Both the position numbers and the translations under genes were made by a program. Of a stretch of DNA of 64,000 nucleotides, positions 60,616 to 64,000 are shown one piece after another; positions within the stretch are counted from its first letter, which is position 1; every line of letters begins with the position of its first letter. Source of the DNA: Corallococcus sp. NCRR (GTDB lineage: Bacteria; Myxococcota; Myxococcia; Myxococcales; Myxococcaceae); NCBI RefSeq assembly GCF_026965535.1, contig NZ_CP114039.1:310001-374000 (forward strand), in the 5' to 3' direction. The notes beneath the pieces were generated by a model. It searched no databases and was not told the DNA's origin. It was given only the letters and a program-made list of their open reading frames with translations.

Positions 60616-61887
60616 TCAGTGGTGCGGCGGGAACTTCCCCTGTCCGTCGTCGAAGCGGTAGTGGGCCACCACCGGCTGGTGGTCCGAGGACTCGGTGGAG
60701 CGGTCCACCTCGAAGAGGACCGGAATCAGCGAGCGCGTCGCATAAAAGTTGTCGAAGCGCTTGCCCGTGGCGTGCACCACGCCGTGGCTGTCCGGGTGCG
60801 AGGTGAGCGTGGCGCAATCCGCGATGTCCTGCAGGCGCCACCACGCGGGGCTGTGCTTGGGAATCTGGCCGGAGCTCAGCTCCTGACGGGCATGGTGCGG
60901 CGTCGTCAGCGAGTGGTCCGCCAGCCGCACGCGCACCGTCGTCGCGTGGCACACCGTCTCCGGCAGCTCCTGCTCCATCATGTGCAGTTCGTGGCGCAGG
61001 CGCGGATCCGCGATGTTGCCCACGCCGCGGTCGCCCACGGTGACGTTGTGCATGTCGTCGCCGTAGCGCTGACGGAACTCCTCGATGGTGTCCGTGTCGT
61101 TGTCCTGCTTCGGGTGCAGCAGGTGCGCCACCAGCCAGGAGCCGCCCCGCTTGATGGCGGTGTTGGCGTTGAAGTCGCCCAGCACGACGGCGGGGACGCC
61201 TTCACGGCGGCGCAGGAGCGCGTTGAGCTGGCGCAGGTTGAGGGCGTTGATGGCCGAGTCCCCCAGCGCGTGGTGCAGGTTGTAGAGGTAGAGCGGGCGG
61301 CCCTCCACCTGGAGCTTCAGCCACAGCACGCCCCGGTCCTCCACCAGCTCTCCCGCGTAGCCCTGGCGCGCGATGGCGTCATTGCGCTCGGCGTCGGTGA
61401 GGACGTAGGTGAAGTGCGCGGCGTCCACGATGGGGTGGCGGCTGAGCCACGCCTTGCCGTTCACCAGCCGGGTGCCGTCGTCGCCGTCGCTGCCCTGGTA
61501 CGCCAGGTGGAAGCCGAAGCGGGACGCGAGCAGCACCGACATGGGCACGCCCGCCTCCTGCAGGCCGATGACATCCGGCATGCGGTCCTGGGCCTCCAGC
61601 TGGGTGAAGTACTCCAGCAGCGCCTCCTGGCGCTCGCCGCCCATGAGGATGTTGTAGCTCATCACCGTGAGGCCCGGCCCCCGGGGCGCGCGCGGCGAGG
61701 GGTGGTGCACGATGAAGGTGCGGCCGTCTCCCAGCCGGCGCTCGCTCGAAGGCAGCGGCACGGCCTGGAAGTCCGGCAGGGTCAGGGTGGGGTCACGCTT
61801 CGGCAAGATGTCCTCCTGCCCGCCCGGCTTGCGTCCGAGCAGGTGTCCTACGGCGGGCAGGTGTTCCAGCACTTCGGGCATCTTCAT
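60616..61887 (-). CDS. Endonuclease/exonuclease/phosphatase family protein
   Basis: 423 residues from the ATG at 61887 with GGGGAGG five bases upstream. The EEP fold motifs are seen: MSYNILMGGE, VIGLQEAGVP, VLGDFNANTAI and the terminal SSDHQPVVAHYRF with the catalytic His. No signal peptide is evident. Substrate unknown: DNA, phosphoinositide or sphingomyelin-like compounds are possible. It converges on the A-T-R gene with a 15-base gap. Confidence 0.85.
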   Translation of the reverse strand: MKMPEVLEHLPAVGHLLGRKPGGQEDILPKRDPTLTLPDFQAVPLPSSERRLGDGRTFIVHHPSPRAPRGPGLTVMSYNILMGGERQEALLEYFTQLEAQDRMPDVIGLQEAGVPMSVLLASRFGFHLAYQGSDGDDGTRLVNGKAWLSRHPIVDAAHFTYVLTDAERNDAIARQGYAGELVEDRGVLWLKLQVEGRPLYLYNLHHALGDSAINALNLRQLNALLRRREGVPAVVLGDFNANTAIKRGGSWLVAHLLHPKQDNDTDTIEEFRQRYGDDMHNVTVGDRGVGNIADPRLRHELHMMEQELPETVCHATTVRVRLADHSLTTPHHARQELSSGQIPKHSPAWWRLQDIADCATLTSHPDSHGVVHATGKRFDNFYATRSLIPVLFEVDRSTESSDHQPVVAHYRFDDGQGKFPPHH

Positions 61888-62176
61888 GCCGCCCTCCCCT
61901 TGCTGGGGCGCCAGGCCCGCGGGGTGCCATGAGCAAAGGGGAAGCGATGTCGGGCGTCATGCCGTCGCGCTGTGGATTCCACCGAGCCTCCATCCAGAAG
62001 TCCTCCGCTCAAGTTCGTGTTGGCAGGCCTTGTCCGCCAGCGTCATGCAGGGGACGGGCGGTCGGCCGGACGGTTGCCCTGCGTGCGCCGGGCATGAACC
62101 GGGCGTCGGACGGTGCACATCCGTCCCTGGCGGAATCGGCCCGGGCATGGAGCGCGGGTGGTTAGATGGGTGGGCG

Positions 62177-63289
62177 ATGAAGGAACTCGATGACCTGCTG
62201 CGGGCATGCGGGCGTGCCTCCGGTCCGATGGTGTTGGCGACGGTGGTGGCGGTGTCCGGTTCGTCGTACCGGCGCCCGGGCGCACGCATGTTGATGGGCG
62301 CGGACGGCTGGCTCGCGGGCGGGGTGAGCGGCGGGTGTCTGGAGGGAGACCTCGTGCGCAAGGCCTTCTTCTGGACGTCGGACGGGCCGCGCGTGCTGCG
62401 CTACGACACCACCGGCGACGCGGCGGAGGACGAGGGCGGCCTGTCGTTCGCGCTCGGGTGCAACGGCGTGGTGGACATCCTGCTGGAGCGCTGGGCGCCC
62501 GGCCCGGGTGATGCCCTCGGCTTCGCGGCCGAGGCGCGCAAGCAGTCGCTGCGCGCGGTGGTGGCCACCGTGTACCGGGGCCCCGCGGACGCGGTGGGTG
62601 CGCGGCTGATGCTGCGCGAGGACGGCGTGTCGGAGGGGAACCTCACCGGCGCATTGCTCGAGCCGGTGCGCGCGGCGGCGACGGAAGCGCTGGTGCGCGG
62701 CGTGCCCTGGAGCGGCGCGTGCGGGGGCGCGGAGGTGCTGGTGGAGGTGGTGGAGCCGGCGCCGCCGGTGGTGGTGTTCGGCGGCGGCTTCGACGTCGCG
62801 CCGGTGGTGGCGCGCGCGCAGGGGCTGGGGTGGCACCTCACGGTCGTGGCGGACCGGCCCGTGGAGATGCTGCGCCGCAGGTTCCCGGGGGCCCAGGCGC
62901 ACGTCGCGTCGCGGTCCAGCGAGGTGCTGGACAAGGTGCCGCTGTCCGCGCGCAGCGTGGTGCTGGTGATGACGCACAGCCTGCCGCAGGACCGGGAGCT
63001 GCTGGAGCGGCTGGTGCCGCTGCCGGTGCGTTACCTGGGCGTGCTCGGGCCTCGCGCGAGGACGGAGCGCATCCTGCGGGAGCTGGCGCGTCCGCCCACC
63101 GCCGCGCAGTTGGAGAAGCTGCACGCGCCCATGGGGTTGGACCTGGGCGCGGAGGGCGCGGACGAGATCGCCCTGTCCATCATCGCGGAGGTGCAGGCGG
63201 TGCTGGCCGGACGCGACGGAGGCCGGCTGCGCGAGCGGCAGGCCCCCATCCACGCGGATGCCATCGCACCGGAGCGCAGGTCGGCGTGA
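62177..63289 (+). CDS. XdhC-type molybdenum cofactor insertion protein
   Basis: 370 residues from the ATG at 62177. The XdhC N-terminal domain has LATVVAVSGSSYRRPGARMLMGADGWLAGGVSGGCLEGDL, and the Rossmann-like C-terminal domain has VVVFGGGFDVAPVVARAQ and VLVMTHSLPQDRELLERL with a terminal GADEIALSIIAEVQAVL. XdhC binds Moco, helps its sulfuration and inserts it into xanthine dehydrogenase-like enzymes. The MocA-type gene follows within 82 bases. No xanthine dehydrogenase gene lies in the window. Confidence 0.9.
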   Translation: MKELDDLLRACGRASGPMVLATVVAVSGSSYRRPGARMLMGADGWLAGGVSGGCLEGDLVRKAFFWTSDGPRVLRYDTTGDAAEDEGGLSFALGCNGVVDILLERWAPGPGDALGFAAEARKQSLRAVVATVYRGPADAVGARLMLREDGVSEGNLTGALLEPVRAAATEALVRGVPWSGACGGAEVLVEVVEPAPPVVVFGGGFDVAPVVARAQGLGWHLTVVADRPVEMLRRRFPGAQAHVASRSSEVLDKVPLSARSVVLVMTHSLPQDRELLERLVPLPVRYLGVLGPRARTERILRELARPPTAAQLEKLHAPMGLDLGAEGADEIALSIIAEVQAVLAGRDGGRLRERQAPIHADAIAPERRSA

Positions 63290-63371
63290 GGGAGCGCGGC
63301 AGACAGATGCACGCGACCGACAGATTCGGAACGCGCAGGGCGCATGCGCCCGCCCATGGATGGAAGCGCGC

Positions 63372-63959
63372 ATGACCGTCGCCATCGTGCTGCTCGCCGC
63401 GGGTGGCTCTTCGCGGCTGGGACAGCCCAAGCAGCTGTTGCGCCATGAAGGCACGTCGCTGGTGCGGCGCGCGGCGGAGCGGGCCCTGGCCGCGAGCCCG
63501 GTGGTGGCCGTGGTGCTTGGCGCTCGGCGTGACGACGTCGCCTTGGAGCTGGACGGGCTCTCCGTGCGGTGCGTGGACAATCCGGACTGGGCGCTGGGCC
63601 AGGGCTCCTCGTTGCACGCGGGCCTGCGGGCGCTTCCTCCGGACGTGGACGGCGCCGTCCTGATGCTGTGCGACCAGCTTCGCGTGGACGCGGCCCACCT
63701 GCGCTCGCTCATCGCCACCTTCGAACGCACGCGCGCGCCCATCGTCGCGTCCGCCTACGCGGGCACCCGGGGCGTCCCCGCCCTCTTCTCTCGCGCCCTC
63801 TTCTCCGAACTGGAGGCCCTTCCCCCCACGGGCGGCGCGCGTGGGCTCATCGCCCGCGACCCTTCGCGCGTCGTGGAGGTGCCGCTGCCCGGCGGGGAGG
63901 AGGACGTGGACACCGCCGAGGACGCCCTGCGCCTTACGCGCCCCGGACGCGGTGGGTGA
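63372..63959 (+). CDS. mocA: MocA-type molybdenum cofactor nucleotidyltransferase
   Basis: 195 residues from the ATG at 63372 with GGAAG just upstream; the ATG at 63360 would add four residues. The nucleotidyltransferase signature LLAAGGSSRLGQPKQLL is at the N-terminus, followed by DNPDWALGQGSSLHAGL and MLCDQLRVD with the metal-binding Asp. It converts Moco to the cytosine dinucleotide or a related form in coxL-type enzymes; the exact nucleotide is not known. It overlaps a convergent gene at its end. Confidence 0.85.
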   Translation: MTVAIVLLAAGGSSRLGQPKQLLRHEGTSLVRRAAERALAASPVVAVVLGARRDDVALELDGLSVRCVDNPDWALGQGSSLHAGLRALPPDVDGAVLMLCDQLRVDAAHLRSLIATFERTRAPIVASAYAGTRGVPALFSRALFSELEALPPTGGARGLIARDPSRVVEVPLPGGEEDVDTAEDALRLTRPGRGG

Positions 63960-64000
63960 TTCCCTCGGGCCCGGCCACCAGCAGGTCGGTGGTCAGGTTC
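63934..64000 (-). CDS. C-terminal end of a minus-strand gene, unidentified
   Basis: Reading from the window edge, an open frame on the minus strand translates NLTTDLLVAGPEGITHRVRGA and stops with TAA at 63936-63934. It overlaps the MocA-type gene tail by 26 bases. Too short to identify; proteins of Moco-dependent enzymes would fit the context, but this is a guess. Confidence 0.4.
   Translation of the reverse strand, partial: NLTTDLLVAGPEGITHRVRGA

Overview
The window is a GC-rich, gene-dense bacterial chromosome segment. Gene content and style point to a myxobacterium of the Myxococcaceae (Corallococcus or Myxococcus-like): a large set of secreted lipoproteins, an aroF-led trp operon with trpE-trpG elsewhere, an alternative complex III / caa3 oxidase cluster, a stand-alone A-T-R peptide synthetase, tandem DUF418 membrane proteins, and very high third-position GC. 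This genus-level placement is inference. I see no tRNA or rRNA genes, insertion sequences, phage genes or CRISPR arrays.

Region 1 (1-6.8 kb): the 3' end of htpG, then minus-strand genes for a ketopantoate reductase-like protein, a CPBP membrane protease, a secreted subtilisin-like lipoprotein, an orphan acyl carrier protein and an FAD-dependent oxidoreductase. Region 2 (6.9-16.8 kb): tryptophan synthesis. A DAHP synthase gene leads trpD-trpC-trpF-trpB-trpA with stop/start overlaps, followed by a hairpin and two small genes; trpE-trpG face them on the opposite strand. Region 3 (16.9-22.7 kb): a four-gene DNA repair operon of MBL-fold exonuclease, ATP-dependent ligase, DEXH helicase and PdeM phosphoesterase. 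Region 4 (23.2-36.1 kb): a respiratory operon with alternative complex III (actA-F), a small membrane protein, a SCO copper chaperone and caa3-type cytochrome oxidase (subunits II, I, III, IV), closed by a strong hairpin terminator. This should form one quinol-to-oxygen electron path.

Region 5 (36.1-45.3 kb): outer-membrane-type proteins, a LYC1-like acetyltransferase, a zinc-ribbon membrane protein with RanBP2-like fingers, a YkgJ-type cysteine cluster protein coupled to a YheT-type hydrolase, and a divergent pair of secreted proteins separated by about 1.3 kb. That gap carries the most unusual object in the window: a degenerate 32-34 bp tandem array (about 42659-43332) in which nearly every unit is a canonical G-quadruplex motif on the minus strand. 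Region 6 (45.3-53.1 kb): two degenerate receiver-like proteins, an XPB-type helicase with its Bax1/DUF790 nuclease partner, an XRE regulator, a metallophosphoesterase and two tandem DUF418 paralogs with matching promoter-like elements placed so close to the ATG that leaderless mRNAs are likely. Region 7 (53.1-64 kb): a secreted M4 metalloprotease, an MDR oxidoreductase, a small unknown gene, a lone A-T-R synthetase predicted to release an aldehyde or alcohol, an endonuclease/exonuclease/phosphatase-fold protein, and an XdhC-MocA pair for molybdenum cofactor handling.

All functional calls rest on reading translated sequence and motifs by eye. No database search was possible.
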